This document shows, piece after piece, positions 34,287 through 43,106 of a stretch of DNA of 64,000 nucleotides; position 1 is the stretch's first letter; every line of letters begins with the position of its first letter. The DNA is taken from the NCBI GenBank assembly GCA_033811195.1, contig JAPXOZ010000010.1, positions 1 to 64,000 on the forward strand. Reading direction: 5' to 3'. The DNA is from Cacconaster sp033811195. GTDB taxonomy: Bacteria > Bacteroidota > Bacteroidia > Bacteroidales > UBA932. The notes beneath the pieces are model-generated. The model searched no databases. It was not told the DNA's origin and worked only from the letters and a program-made list of their open reading frames with translations. Position numbers and translations under genes: made by a program.

Positions 34287-35279
34287 CTATGGAACTTCCA
34301 CTGCATTTAGGATATCGGCAATAATAGCCTCTGTAGTGACATTTTCGGCTTCAGCCTCATAGGTCAGTCCAATTCTGTGTCTTAGTACCTCATAGCAAAC
34401 CGCCCGGACATCCTCAGGAATCACATAGCCCCTGCGCTTGATAAATGCATAAGCCTTTGCTGCCAACGATAACGATATGCTGGCACGGGGTGAACCACCA
34501 AACGCAATCATGTCCTTCAGTTTAGGAAGATTGTATTCTTCAGGATAACGTGTGGCGAAAACTATATCAACTATATATTTTTCAATTTTTTCATCCATGT
34601 ATACATCTCTGACCACTTCACGTGCACGGACGATGTCCTCGGGCTTGAGTACTGTAGAGGGTTTTGGGAAGGTACCTGAGTTGTTCATGCGGATAATGAG
34701 CTTCTCCTCCTCCTTTTTGGGGTAACTCACAACCACCTTAAGCATAAATCGGTCTACCTGGGCCTCAGGCAGAGGATAAGTACCCTCCTGCTCTATAGGG
34801 TTTTGTGTTGCCATTACGAGGAAAGGTTGTGGCAGAGGAAAACTGTCATCACCAATGGTCACCTGACGCTCCTGCATCGCCTCGAGCAATGCGGATTGCA
34901 CTTTTGCGGGTGAACGGTTGATCTCATCTGCAAGTACGAAGTTGGCAAAGATGGGACCCTTCTTAATCTGGAACTGTTCACTCTTCTGACTATAGATGAG
35001 CGTACCGATGACGTCTGCCGGTAAAAGGTCCGGGGTAAACTGTATTCTGCTGAATTTTGCATCCACAATGGATGCGAGAGTATTGATAGCCAAAGTCTTG
35101 GCAAGACCGGGCACACCTTCGAGGAGAATATGGCCATCAGCCAGAAGTCCGATCAGTAGGTTCTCCACCAGATGTTTCTGACCCACAATGACTTTGTTCA
35201 TCTCCATCGTAACAATGTCGACGAAGGCACTTTCGCGTTCTATGCGGTCGTTGAGTTCTTTGATGTTTACGCTGTCCAT
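34287..35279 (-). CDS. moxR: MoxR-family AAA+ ATPase
   Basis: 330 residues. Walker A in LLEGVPGLAKTLAINTLA, Walker B in FVLADEINRSPAKVQ, sensor 1 in ATQNPIEQEGTYPLPEAQVD. MoxR ATPases act as chaperones that help assemble metal- or VWA-containing complexes. It is the first gene of the seven-gene minus-strand Bat operon running to 27036. The 66-base gap to truA must hold divergent promoters. Confidence 0.92.
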   Translation of the reverse strand: MDSVNIKELNDRIERESAFVDIVTMEMNKVIVGQKHLVENLLIGLLADGHILLEGVPGLAKTLAINTLASIVDAKFSRIQFTPDLLPADVIGTLIYSQKSEQFQIKKGPIFANFVLADEINRSPAKVQSALLEAMQERQVTIGDDSFPLPQPFLVMATQNPIEQEGTYPLPEAQVDRFMLKVVVSYPKKEEEKLIIRMNNSGTFPKPSTVLKPEDIVRAREVVRDVYMDEKIEKYIVDIVFATRYPEEYNLPKLKDMIAFGGSPRASISLSLAAKAYAFIKRRGYVIPEDVRAVCYEVLRHRIGLTYEAEAENVTTEAIIADILNAVEVP

Positions 35280-35301
35280 ATAGATAAATTGAATATTTTT
35301 G

Positions 35302-35309
35302 TACTTTTG
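35302..35309 (+). promoter_or_regulatory. -7 box (TACTTTTG) upstream of truA
   Basis: Exact TAnnTTTG 36 bases before the truA ATG, in the intergenic region shared with moxR. No good -33 TTTG was seen. Confidence 0.4.
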
Positions 35310-35345
35310 TAATTTATAACCTACAAAATTAATATATTTTTTCCA

Positions 35346-36107
35346 ATGCGGCTATTTGTTTCCATCTCTTTTAACGGCGGTGCTTACAGCGGATGGCAGA
35401 TCCAGAAGAATGCTATTTCCGTGCAGGCCGTTCTGGAGAGGGCACTGACTCTCGCAACTGGAGAACAAATTTCTGTCATTGGTGCCGGAAGAACGGATGC
35501 AGGGGTCAATGCCAAAGGATTCATCGCACATTTCGACATCTCACCGGAATGCACCAGAAAGCCTGAGTATATATTAGGCAAATTAAATGCCATTCTTCCT
35601 TCGGATATCATTGCCCAGAATATTTGTCAGGTTTCAGACGATGCGCACGCACGTTTTGATGCCATAAGCCGCACATACAGATACTATGTCCATACCGAAA
35701 AGGACCCTTTTGCCATTTTTTCATATCACTACAGACACCGCCTTAATATTGAAAGAATGAATATTGCAGCTAGACTTCTGCTCGGAACAAAGGATTTTTC
35801 CAGTTTTGAAAAAGTCGGCAGCGACAACAATACTTCCATTTGCACTGTCACTTCAGCTCTCTGGAAGAGTCTTGATGAGACACACCTATGTTTTGAAGTT
35901 ACTGCGGATCGTTTTTTGAGAAATATGGTCAGAGCTATGGTTGGCACACTTTTGGATGTCGGCAGAGGAAAGAGAGAACCGGAATGGATGGCACAACTGA
36001 TAGGTGAAAAAGAGCGCTGCAAGGCAGGACAGTCAGTTCCCGGTCACGCACTTTTCTTGACGGAAGTCAAATATCCCTATCCCCTCTTTGAAAACAATAA
36101 AAAATAA
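35346..36107 (+). CDS. truA: tRNA pseudouridine(38-40) synthase
   Basis: 253 residues, normal length. Catalytic D51 lies in GAGRTDAGVNAKG; the FDAISRTYRYYVH and FLRNMVRAMVGTLLDVGRG motifs are also present. It modifies uridines 38-40 in the anticodon arm of many tRNAs. It is followed after 14 bases by exbB, so a shared transcript is likely. Confidence 0.94.
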   Translation: MRLFVSISFNGGAYSGWQIQKNAISVQAVLERALTLATGEQISVIGAGRTDAGVNAKGFIAHFDISPECTRKPEYILGKLNAILPSDIIAQNICQVSDDAHARFDAISRTYRYYVHTEKDPFAIFSYHYRHRLNIERMNIAARLLLGTKDFSSFEKVGSDNNTSICTVTSALWKSLDETHLCFEVTADRFLRNMVRAMVGTLLDVGRGKREPEWMAQLIGEKERCKAGQSVPGHALFLTEVKYPYPLFENNKK

Positions 36108-36121
36108 AAACAGATATATTT

Positions 36122-36823
36122 ATGCTTTTTACATTTCTACAGACAAGCACTGAAGTGATCGAGGGCACAATTGCCCCGGTGCAAGAGAACATGTCATTGA
36201 TTGATATGGCAATCAAAGGTGGATGGCTGATGATAGTGCTCGCACTACTCTCCGTCATAGGCCTATATATTTTTGGCGAAAGATGGTGGGCCATCAGAAG
36301 AGCCGGAAAAATCAGTAAGACCTTTATGAAAGACATCAATGACTACATCCTGGATGGTAAAATCAAGTCTGCTCTGGGGCTTTGCAAAAAAACCTCTTCC
36401 CCAATTGCCAGGCTGGTAGAGAAAGGAATCGAAAGAATTGACAAACCCCTTACAGACATACAGACAGCAGTGGAAAATGTCGGCAACCTCGAAGTTGCCA
36501 AGCTCGAGAAGAGCCTTCCCTTCCTGGCCACAATCGCCGGCGGTGCACCTATGATAGGATTTCTCGGTACGGTAATGGGTATGATCCAGGCATTCTTCAA
36601 TATGTCACAGGCAGGAAACAACATAGACATCTCTCTACTCTCGGATGGTATTTATACAGCTATGATTACCACCGTAGGTGGTCTTATAGTGGGCATCATG
36701 GCATATTTCGGCTACAATTACCTCACCGCAAGGGTATCTGATGTGGTGTTCAAGATGGAAAATATCACCATCGATCTTCTTGACACATTGCAGTCCAAAC
36801 AGGAGGACTCCAACCTTTATTGA
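36122..36823 (+). CDS. exbB: ExbB/TolQ/MotA-type proton channel protein
   Basis: 233 residues with three membrane helices: about 33-52 (GGWLMIVLALLSVIGLYIF), about 138-158 (FLATIAGGAPMIGFLGTVMG) and about 180-202 (AMITTVGGLIVGIMAYFGY). The cytoplasmic loop between helix 1 and 2 is typical. With ExbD it uses the proton gradient to energise TonB. It is followed by exbD (7 bases) and a tonB-like gene (10 bases), a complete energy-transduction operon. Confidence 0.9.
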   Translation: MLFTFLQTSTEVIEGTIAPVQENMSLIDMAIKGGWLMIVLALLSVIGLYIFGERWWAIRRAGKISKTFMKDINDYILDGKIKSALGLCKKTSSPIARLVEKGIERIDKPLTDIQTAVENVGNLEVAKLEKSLPFLATIAGGAPMIGFLGTVMGMIQAFFNMSQAGNNIDISLLSDGIYTAMITTVGGLIVGIMAYFGYNYLTARVSDVVFKMENITIDLLDTLQSKQEDSNLY

Positions 36824-36830
36824 TCAGGTT

Positions 36831-37244
36831 ATGGCCATCAAACGTAAAACCAAGCCGGAAGCCTCATTTTCCATGTCCTCTATGACGGACATCGTGTTTC
36901 TGTTGCTCTTATTTTTCTTAATAACCTCCACGCTGGTCAATCCCAACGCACTCAAGCTCCTGTTACCCAAGAGTACCGGCCAGATATCGGCCAAGGCTAC
37001 AGTGAGCGTTTCCATAAAGCACTATCCCGAGCAGAACATGGTCTCTTACCACATCAATGGTAATCAGATACCCATCCGCTTTGACCAGATCGAGGGGAAC
37101 GTTATCAATCTCCTCCAAGGGGAAGATGACCCAACCTTCTCTATTTATGCAGACGAGACCGTCCCTATAAAGGAAGTAGTGGCATTGATGAACATTGCGA
37201 AACGAAACAAATTCAAAGTAATAATGGCGACCTCGCCGGAATAA
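36831..37244 (+). CDS. exbD: ExbD/TolR family protein
   Basis: 137 residues from the ATG at 36831 (MAIKRKTKPEASFSMSSMTD); an earlier in-frame start would lie inside exbB. One membrane helix (IVFLLLLFFLITSTLV) follows the short N-terminus; its Asp in SMTDIV is the conserved proton-path residue. The rest is a periplasmic domain ending in AKRNKFKVIMATSP. It partners with the ExbB just upstream. Confidence 0.9.
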   Translation: MAIKRKTKPEASFSMSSMTDIVFLLLLFFLITSTLVNPNALKLLLPKSTGQISAKATVSVSIKHYPEQNMVSYHINGNQIPIRFDQIEGNVINLLQGEDDPTFSIYADETVPIKEVVALMNIAKRNKFKVIMATSPE

Positions 37245-37254
37245 TAGACTGAAA

Positions 37255-38010
37255 ATGAGTTCCGGAAGCAAAGACGGCAAATCCAATATGTTCGGTATCG
37301 GACTGACGGTGATATTCCATATCGCCCTGCTCTTTATTGGTGTCGGCTCCGGACTCAAATACAACTATCCGCCTCCCGAAGAGCAGGCAATCCTTATGGA
37401 TTTTATCTCCGAGGAGGAGCTCAAACCCATTGAGGTAGCAGCCGGTATCGAGCCCAGGGCTCCAAACCCTAATCCTGAAGAGGATGTAAGGCTTGTGCAA
37501 CGCTCCGAAGGTCCTGTGGAGGGGACAAAGAGCAATGAAGCCCTTGAGGCTACTGTCGGTGATGATGGTGATGTGGAGGTACCCGAACCGCCCCGCAAGG
37601 AGATCAACCGCAGGGCTCTCTTCCCCACAGCCAACAACGATAAGAATGACACACTTGCGCCTCAAACAGCAGAACGCCCCTCTGACAATCTTACAGCAGG
37701 ACACCCCCAGGGTAATACACGGACCGGCTCTACTGACGGCACTCCCAGTGCTCAACTCAAAGGACGCTCATTAATGGGTTCCTTACCTCTCCCCGAATAT
37801 TCCGTGCAGGCCTCCGGCCGTGTGGTGGTAAAGATAATGGTGGATAAAAATGGCAATGTGACCTCTGCACAACCCGGCGTTGCAGGTACCACAGTTACAA
37901 ACAGGACCCTCTGGGAGGCAGCAAAGGAAGCCGCTCTCAAAGCCAAATTCAACACTAGCAGCGCCATATCTCAAGAAGGTACCATTACCTATATTTTCAC
38001 ACTGAAATAA
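37255..38010 (+). CDS. tonB: TonB-like energy transducer
   Basis: 251 residues. One N-terminal helix (MFGIGLTVIFHIALLFIGVG, about 12-31) with the conserved His of TonB anchors, a long Pro/Glu-rich periplasmic linker and a C-terminal TonB domain (SGRVVVKIMVDKNGNVTSAQ, ALKAKFNTSSA, GTITYIFTLK). It would pass ExbBD energy to outer-membrane receptors such as the barrel protein at 16.4-19.3 kb. The C-terminal domain is short but complete. Confidence 0.85.
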   Translation: MSSGSKDGKSNMFGIGLTVIFHIALLFIGVGSGLKYNYPPPEEQAILMDFISEEELKPIEVAAGIEPRAPNPNPEEDVRLVQRSEGPVEGTKSNEALEATVGDDGDVEVPEPPRKEINRRALFPTANNDKNDTLAPQTAERPSDNLTAGHPQGNTRTGSTDGTPSAQLKGRSLMGSLPLPEYSVQASGRVVVKIMVDKNGNVTSAQPGVAGTTVTNRTLWEAAKEAALKAKFNTSSAISQEGTITYIFTLK

Positions 38011-38022
38011 CTCTCTTTTAAT

Positions 38023-38030
38023 TATATTTG
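38023..38030 (+). promoter_or_regulatory. -7 box (TATATTTG) of the GHL10 glycosidase gene
   Basis: Exact TAnnTTTG 32 bases before the ATG at 38063, in the gap after tonB. Confidence 0.5.
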
Positions 38031-38062
38031 CGGGTAATTCATCAATTAACAGAAATTCCGCA

Positions 38063-39622
38063 ATGAAAAGAGTCATTTCCACATTTATGATGCTGATGGT
38101 TGTCATCAGCGTTTGTTTTTCACAAGAATTGCCAAAACGTGAGTTCCGCGGCGCCTGGTTGCATATTGTCGGTAATCAGCAGATGCGGACAATGACCATG
38201 GAGGAGATCCAGGCATGGTTTGTAAAATCACTGGACAAACTCCGGAAACTTGGCTGCAATGCCATTCTTTTCCAGGTAAGACCCCAGGCAGATGCTTTCT
38301 ATGAGTCGGATATAGAGCCTTGGACCCGTTTTCTGACTGGAGAGCAGGGCAAAGCACCCGATCCATACTGGGACCCTATGGCATTTCTGATCAAAGAGAC
38401 TCATGCACGCGGAATGGAGTTCCACGCCTGGCTCAATCCCTATCGTGTAACTTCAAACGATACCGAGGTACTCCATCCCGATCATCTCTATTTCAAGAAA
38501 CCGGAGATCTTCAAAAAATACGGCAAACAACTCTATTTCGATCCGGGCGAGCCCGAATCGGTATCCCACACCGTAAAGGTTATCGTGGATATCGTCAATA
38601 GGTATGATGTGGATGCCATTCATTTTGATGACTATTTTTATCCCTATCCGGTACCTTACGAAGAGTTCCACGATGACGCATCTTTTGTAAAATATGGAAA
38701 AGCCCAGGGGTTTGAGTATTGGCAAAAGAATGACTGGAGAAGAAATAACGTGGAGACCCTGATGCGGGAAATCAATATTGCCATCAAAGCTATCAAACCA
38801 TGGATAAGGTTTGGTATTTCTCCTTTCGGAATCCATAAGAATCTAAAGGACACCCCCGATGGCAGCGGCAGTAAGACAAACGGCCTCTCCAACTATGAGC
38901 AACTTTTCGCGGATGTTCCTGGTTGGGCAGAAAAGGGGATTATAGATTATATAGTACCTCAGATTTATTGGAAAATCGGTCATCCGGCTGCCGATTACGA
39001 TGTGCTTATAAATTGGTGGAACGATAGCAATTTCAAAGGACACCTATATATCGGACAAAATATCTCAACATTCAACGAGCCCGATCTCGACAATCCTAAA
39101 ATCACTCAGATGCCGAGAAAAATGGAACTCGTACGCACTCTGCCCAATGTGGATGGCAATGTATGGTGGCCGGGCTGGACATTGGTCCCCGCACCGGTGA
39201 TTAAAGCTGAAGGGCAACGCCAGACGCCTCCCCGCGTGGTGGAACAGGCACCCTCTCTTCCCTTCTCCATTACTGACTCTTTGGAAAATGTATATCAGCG
39301 ATACCCGGCTCTGATACCCGCATACACCGATATTGATGATATCAATCCCAATCCCGTAGAGTCCATAAAGATAAAAAGAGGTTCTATCGTATGGGAAGTA
39401 GAACCCTCTGATGATGTAATGCAGGAGCCCCACTTTTATGTAGTTTACAGATTTCCGGAAAAGGAAGAGATAAATTTGGATGACAGCCAATACATTTTTA
39501 AAATCACAAAAGATCAGAGCTTCAAACCGGAAGGAAAGCGAGACCGCAAATTCAAATATGTGGTAACTGTGGTTGACAGATGCTGGAACGAAAGCACAGC
39601 CTCAAAAGCGGTTGTTTGGTAA
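38063..39622 (+). CDS. GHL10/YngK-type glycoside hydrolase
   Basis: 519 residues with a signal peptide (VISTFMMLMVVISVCFSQ). The catalytic domain begins REFRGAWLHIVGN and shows the family pattern GCNAILFQVRPQADAFY, FHAWLNPYRV, DAIHFDDYFYPYP and FGISPFGIH, a TIM barrel of the DUF187/GHL10 group (YngK-like). A C-terminal beta domain (about 410-519) with a Fn3-like end (KYVVTVVDRCWNESTAS) follows. These enzymes are thought to act on peptidoglycan or other glycans; some are muramyl-substrate glycosidases. Likely periplasmic or outer-membrane-associated. Confidence 0.83.
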   Translation: MKRVISTFMMLMVVISVCFSQELPKREFRGAWLHIVGNQQMRTMTMEEIQAWFVKSLDKLRKLGCNAILFQVRPQADAFYESDIEPWTRFLTGEQGKAPDPYWDPMAFLIKETHARGMEFHAWLNPYRVTSNDTEVLHPDHLYFKKPEIFKKYGKQLYFDPGEPESVSHTVKVIVDIVNRYDVDAIHFDDYFYPYPVPYEEFHDDASFVKYGKAQGFEYWQKNDWRRNNVETLMREINIAIKAIKPWIRFGISPFGIHKNLKDTPDGSGSKTNGLSNYEQLFADVPGWAEKGIIDYIVPQIYWKIGHPAADYDVLINWWNDSNFKGHLYIGQNISTFNEPDLDNPKITQMPRKMELVRTLPNVDGNVWWPGWTLVPAPVIKAEGQRQTPPRVVEQAPSLPFSITDSLENVYQRYPALIPAYTDIDDINPNPVESIKIKRGSIVWEVEPSDDVMQEPHFYVVYRFPEKEEINLDDSQYIFKITKDQSFKPEGKRDRKFKYVVTVVDRCWNESTASKAVVW

Positions 39623-39698
39623 CGTAACTCGTATATATTAGACGAATAGTCCTACAAAATAACTTAGCACTTCCCTAAACTAAACACTACAATTACTC

Positions 39699-39729
39699 AC
39701 TCAGAACTCCTTACTAGGAACTCAGAACT
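39699..39729. repeat. Short direct repeat ACTCAGAACT, two copies
   Basis: Copies at 39699-39708 and 39720-39729, 21 bases apart, in the 134-base gap between the glycosidase and pruA. Meaning unknown. Confidence 0.4.
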
Positions 39730-39731
39730 AA

Positions 39732-39755
39732 AAAATGGCCTCTCGAGGCCATTTT
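39732..39755 (-). terminator. Bidirectional terminator between GHL10 gene and pruA
   Basis: A near-perfect palindrome AAAATGGCCTC/GAGGCCATTTT with A/T runs on both sides. Placed two bases from the pruA stop, it can serve both convergent genes. Confidence 0.8.
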
Positions 39756-39756
39756 A

Positions 39757-41382
39757 TTATTTCATATAAGAGTATCTGTAATCCGTAGGAGATACCAGAG
39801 TCTCTTTTATTGTACGGGGGATTGTCCAGCGAATGAGGTTGAACTCACCACCGGCCTTGTCGTTGGTGCCTGAGGCGCGGGAGCCGCCAAAGGGCTGCAT
39901 TCCTACAACTGCTCCGGTAGGCTTATCGTTGATGTAGAAGTTACCTGCCGTATAGCGCAGTTTGTCGGCTATTTTCTGCACTGCAATCCTATCTCTGCCA
40001 AATACTGCACCTGTAAGACCGTAGATGGTAGAGTTGTCGCAAAGCTCAACTGCCCTATCCATTTCCTCATCCTTATATACATATACTGTGAGAACGGGAC
40101 CAAAGATCTCCTCAACCATAGATTTGAAATGAGGATTTGTAGTCTCAATAACGGTAGGATGAACAAAGTAACCCTTGCTCTTGTCATATTTGCCACCCAT
40201 TACTATCTTGGCATCCTTGCTATTGCGTGCAAGATCTATATAAGAAACAATATTATCAAAAGAGGCTTCGTCAATTACCGCATTTACAAAGTTCGAGGGA
40301 TCGCAAACATCTCCCATCTTAATCTCTGCTGCCTGCTCCTTAATGCCCTCAAGGATTGCAGGCCAAAGTGAAGCGGGGACATACATTCTTGAAGCTGCCG
40401 AGCACTTCTGGCCCTGGAACTCAAATGCACCGCAGAATGCTGCAGTAGCTACCTCCTGTACAGGCGCTGAGGGATGAACGAAGATAAAGTCCTTGCCACC
40501 GGTCTCTCCCACCAAACGAGGATATGAAATATATTTCTCAAGATTGTTAGCTACCTGCTTCCAAAGGGTATTGAAAGTGCCGTTGGAGCCTGTAAAGTGC
40601 ACTCCTGCCAGATATTTGGAATTGAAGATAACACTTCCGATTACCGAACCGGGACCGGGAAGGAAGTTGATTACGCCGTCAGGCACACCTGCTTCCTTGA
40701 AGATCTTCATAAGATAGAAGTTGGATAGAATTGCAGTAGTCGCCGGCTTCCATACGGTCACATTCCCCATCAAAATAGGAGACATATTCAAGTTAGCGGC
40801 AATAGAAGTGAAATTAAAGGGACTTAATGCAAACACAAAGCCTTCAAGGGCTCTATACTCAACACTGTTGATCTGTCCCGGACCACTCTTAGGCTGAAAA
40901 CCGTAGAGTTTTCCAGCAAAATGCGCATTGTAGCGAAGGAAGTCAATCAACTCGCAAGCAGCGTCAATTTCTGACTGGTATATATTCTTGCTCTGTCCGA
41001 GCATTGTGGAAGCATTGATGACGGCGCGGTACTTGCCCGCAATCAAATCAGCAATCTTCAACAATATGGTGGCGCGGACAGTCCAGTCAAGCTCCGACCA
41101 CTCTTTGTGAGCTGCCATTGCCGCATCTATAGCCATCTGTACCTCCTTCTCCCCTGCCTTATGGTAAGTGGCGAGCACATGCTGATGATTGTGCGGCATC
41201 ACCACTTTACCAGTATTGCCGGTGCGTACCTCTTTGCCTCCAATGATCAGAGGGATATCTATCACTTGCGAACTCTGTTTCTTGAGTTCTGCCTCAAGCG
41301 CTTCCCTTTCAGGAGAACCTTTAAGATAAGTTTTTACCGGTTCATTTGCCGGTAGCGGAAAAGAAAATATTGCATTTTTCAT
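39757..41382 (-). CDS. pruA: L-glutamate gamma-semialdehyde (P5C) dehydrogenase
   Basis: 541 residues, the length of the stand-alone eukaryote-like P5C dehydrogenase common in Bacteroidota. The nucleophile C327 lies in FQGQKCSAASRMYV, the general-base Glu in LVGETGGKDF, and the NAD site in FTGSNGTFN. It oxidises glutamate semialdehyde to glutamate, the last step in proline and arginine breakdown. Single-gene unit with its own -7 box and terminator; no prodh gene is adjacent. Confidence 0.92.
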   Translation of the reverse strand: MKNAIFSFPLPANEPVKTYLKGSPEREALEAELKKQSSQVIDIPLIIGGKEVRTGNTGKVVMPHNHQHVLATYHKAGEKEVQMAIDAAMAAHKEWSELDWTVRATILLKIADLIAGKYRAVINASTMLGQSKNIYQSEIDAACELIDFLRYNAHFAGKLYGFQPKSGPGQINSVEYRALEGFVFALSPFNFTSIAANLNMSPILMGNVTVWKPATTAILSNFYLMKIFKEAGVPDGVINFLPGPGSVIGSVIFNSKYLAGVHFTGSNGTFNTLWKQVANNLEKYISYPRLVGETGGKDFIFVHPSAPVQEVATAAFCGAFEFQGQKCSAASRMYVPASLWPAILEGIKEQAAEIKMGDVCDPSNFVNAVIDEASFDNIVSYIDLARNSKDAKIVMGGKYDKSKGYFVHPTVIETTNPHFKSMVEEIFGPVLTVYVYKDEEMDRAVELCDNSTIYGLTGAVFGRDRIAVQKIADKLRYTAGNFYINDKPTGAVVGMQPFGGSRASGTNDKAGGEFNLIRWTIPRTIKETLVSPTDYRYSYMK

Positions 41383-41407
41383 ATTGATTGTTGTTTTAAT
41401 TATTCAG

Positions 41408-41415
41408 CAAATATA
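41408..41415 (-). promoter_or_regulatory. -7 box (TATATTTG) of pruA
   Basis: Exact TAnnTTTG on the minus strand, 25 bases before the pruA ATG, divergent from the amidase promoter. Confidence 0.5.
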
Positions 41416-41436
41416 ACTAAATAAGAATAAATTTTC

Positions 41437-41444
41437 TAATTTTG
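41437..41444 (+). promoter_or_regulatory. -7 box (TAATTTTG) of the nitrilase-family gene
   Basis: Exact TAnnTTTG 23 bases before the ATG at 41468. With the pruA box it forms a compact divergent promoter region. Confidence 0.5.
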
Positions 41445-41467
41445 GCAACTGTTATTAACAAAATAGT

Positions 41468-42229
41468 ATGAAAATAGCACTTGTACAACATGATATCGTA
41501 TGGGCTGAGCCCGAGATGAATTGCAATCATATATCCGAATTGCTTGAACAAATACCCCAGGTAGACCTCGTAGTACTACCTGAAATGTTCTCCACAGGAT
41601 TTGCCACAAAACCCGAAGGAATAGCTGAAAATGAACCCAGTACATCTTTGGAATGGATGAAAGAGAGTGCTGCAATTATGGATTGTGCCATAGTGGGAAG
41701 TGTGGCGCTAAAAACAGAAAAAGGATATTTCAATCGATTCTATTTTGTAAAACCTAACGGTGATGTGATAACTTATGACAAACGTCACCTTTTCACATAC
41801 GGAGGTGAGCATCTTACTTTCAATCCTGGAAAGGAGCGCATTGTAATTGAATGGCGCGGAGTGAGGATTCTTCCTATTATCTGCTACGATCTGCGTTTTC
41901 CGGTATGGAGTCGCAATCGAGGGGACTACGACATGATTATTTGTGTAGCTAGCTGGTCAATACCCCGCCGTTACCATTGGGACACACTAATAAGAGCAAG
42001 AGCTATCGAAAACCAGTGCTATGTGGCAGCAGTAAACCGTATCGGCACCGACCCTAACCGCGAATATGACGGTGGAACAGCATTTATCGACCCTTATGGA
42101 CATCCTATCGCACTCTGCAGTGACAACAAAGAAGAGATAATAATCTGCGAAACCGACCTTCAGATGCTCGAAAATTACAGAAAAAAGTTTCCCGCCCTTG
42201 GAGACAGGGATAATTTTTCAATCCTTTAA
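41468..42229 (+). CDS. Nitrilase-superfamily omega-amidase (YafV/Nit2-like)
   Basis: 253 residues. The Glu-Lys-Cys triad is visible: E39 in VVLPEMFSTGF, K105 in YDKRHLF and C139 in PIICYDLRFPVW. This set, with the WSIPRRYHWDTLIRARAIENQ stretch, fits the omega-amidase branch, which hydrolyses 2-oxoglutaramate or 2-oxosuccinamate left by glutamine or asparagine transamination. Cytoplasmic. The specific substrate is inferred from the subgroup. Confidence 0.85.
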   Translation: MKIALVQHDIVWAEPEMNCNHISELLEQIPQVDLVVLPEMFSTGFATKPEGIAENEPSTSLEWMKESAAIMDCAIVGSVALKTEKGYFNRFYFVKPNGDVITYDKRHLFTYGGEHLTFNPGKERIVIEWRGVRILPIICYDLRFPVWSRNRGDYDMIICVASWSIPRRYHWDTLIRARAIENQCYVAAVNRIGTDPNREYDGGTAFIDPYGHPIALCSDNKEEIIICETDLQMLENYRKKFPALGDRDNFSIL

Positions 42230-42298
42230 TGGATTATACGGCAAAACTTCTGTAAAAATTATTTCAACGGAATAACTTATTCTGCTTCTGTAAATTAT

Positions 42299-43105
42299 CT
42301 AATCTGGCAAAGAGAATCTGACGATAAGGCCGGTACCTGAGGGTCCTGTAGAGGCGGAGATGGTACCTCCGTGAGCCAGAACAGCATTTTTCACGATAGA
42401 AAGGCCAAGACCGGTACCGCCGGCTGCCCCTTCGCCGCGTGTACGGCCCTTGTCAACACGGTAAAACCGTTCGAAAATGCGGTTCAGATGCTTAGCGGGA
42501 ATACCGGAACCATTATCAGAAACTTCAAACTCAATGCTCTCCTCTCTTCTGACACATGCAATCCTCAAAGTATCTGCTCCTGAAGCGTACATCACCGCAT
42601 TTTCCACCAGATTACGGAAAATTGAGTATAAAAGCCCCTGATCACCTTTGACAAAAAGATAATCAGGAATAGCGAGTTTTACCGAGATGCCCGCAGAATC
42701 AAGCTTGCCCTTGAAGTCCTCTATCACATCATTGATTATGCGCTCCAGATCCACTCCATCCTCCATTGTTGCTCTTCCTTCATCAAGGCGAGAAACAGTA
42801 GACATATAGGCCATGAGACGTGTTATTCGCTCACTTTGAGAGAGACAACGATCAAGAAAATGACGACGCTTTTCCTCTGGAAGATCCGGGTTGGCAACCA
42901 AAGTTTCAAGATAGCCGTGAATACTGGCTATCGGAGTCTTGATTTCGTGCGCTACATTCTGTGTAAGTTGTCTCTTTATTCGGCTCTTATCCTTCTCGCT
43001 ACGAGAAAGACTTCTGTATAGCTTTACGTTATAGACCATCAATACCACTGCCAAGAGCAGCAGCACTAACGCAATGATGCTTATGATCAAAAGGCTATTT
43101 TGCAT
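42299..43105 (-). CDS. Sensor histidine kinase, PhoR-like
   Basis: 268 residues from the ATG at 43105; longer starts would lie inside the response-regulator gene. One membrane helix at the N-terminus (LLIISIIALVLLLLAVVLMV), almost no periplasmic part, then HisKA with H53 in NVAHEIKTPIASIHGY and a complete HATPase (NLVENAVMYA, VSDNGSGIP, GTGLGLSIVKNA). It lacks a PAS, HAMP or external sensor domain, so it may sense through a partner, as PhoR does with PhoU and a phosphate transporter. It starts one base after the regulator stop and is divergent from two Na/Pi transporter genes. Confidence 0.88.
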   Translation of the reverse strand: MQNSLLIISIIALVLLLLAVVLMVYNVKLYRSLSRSEKDKSRIKRQLTQNVAHEIKTPIASIHGYLETLVANPDLPEEKRRHFLDRCLSQSERITRLMAYMSTVSRLDEGRATMEDGVDLERIINDVIEDFKGKLDSAGISVKLAIPDYLFVKGDQGLLYSIFRNLVENAVMYASGADTLRIACVRREESIEFEVSDNGSGIPAKHLNRIFERFYRVDKGRTRGEGAAGGTGLGLSIVKNAVLAHGGTISASTGPSGTGLIVRFSLPD

Positions 43106-43106
43106 A

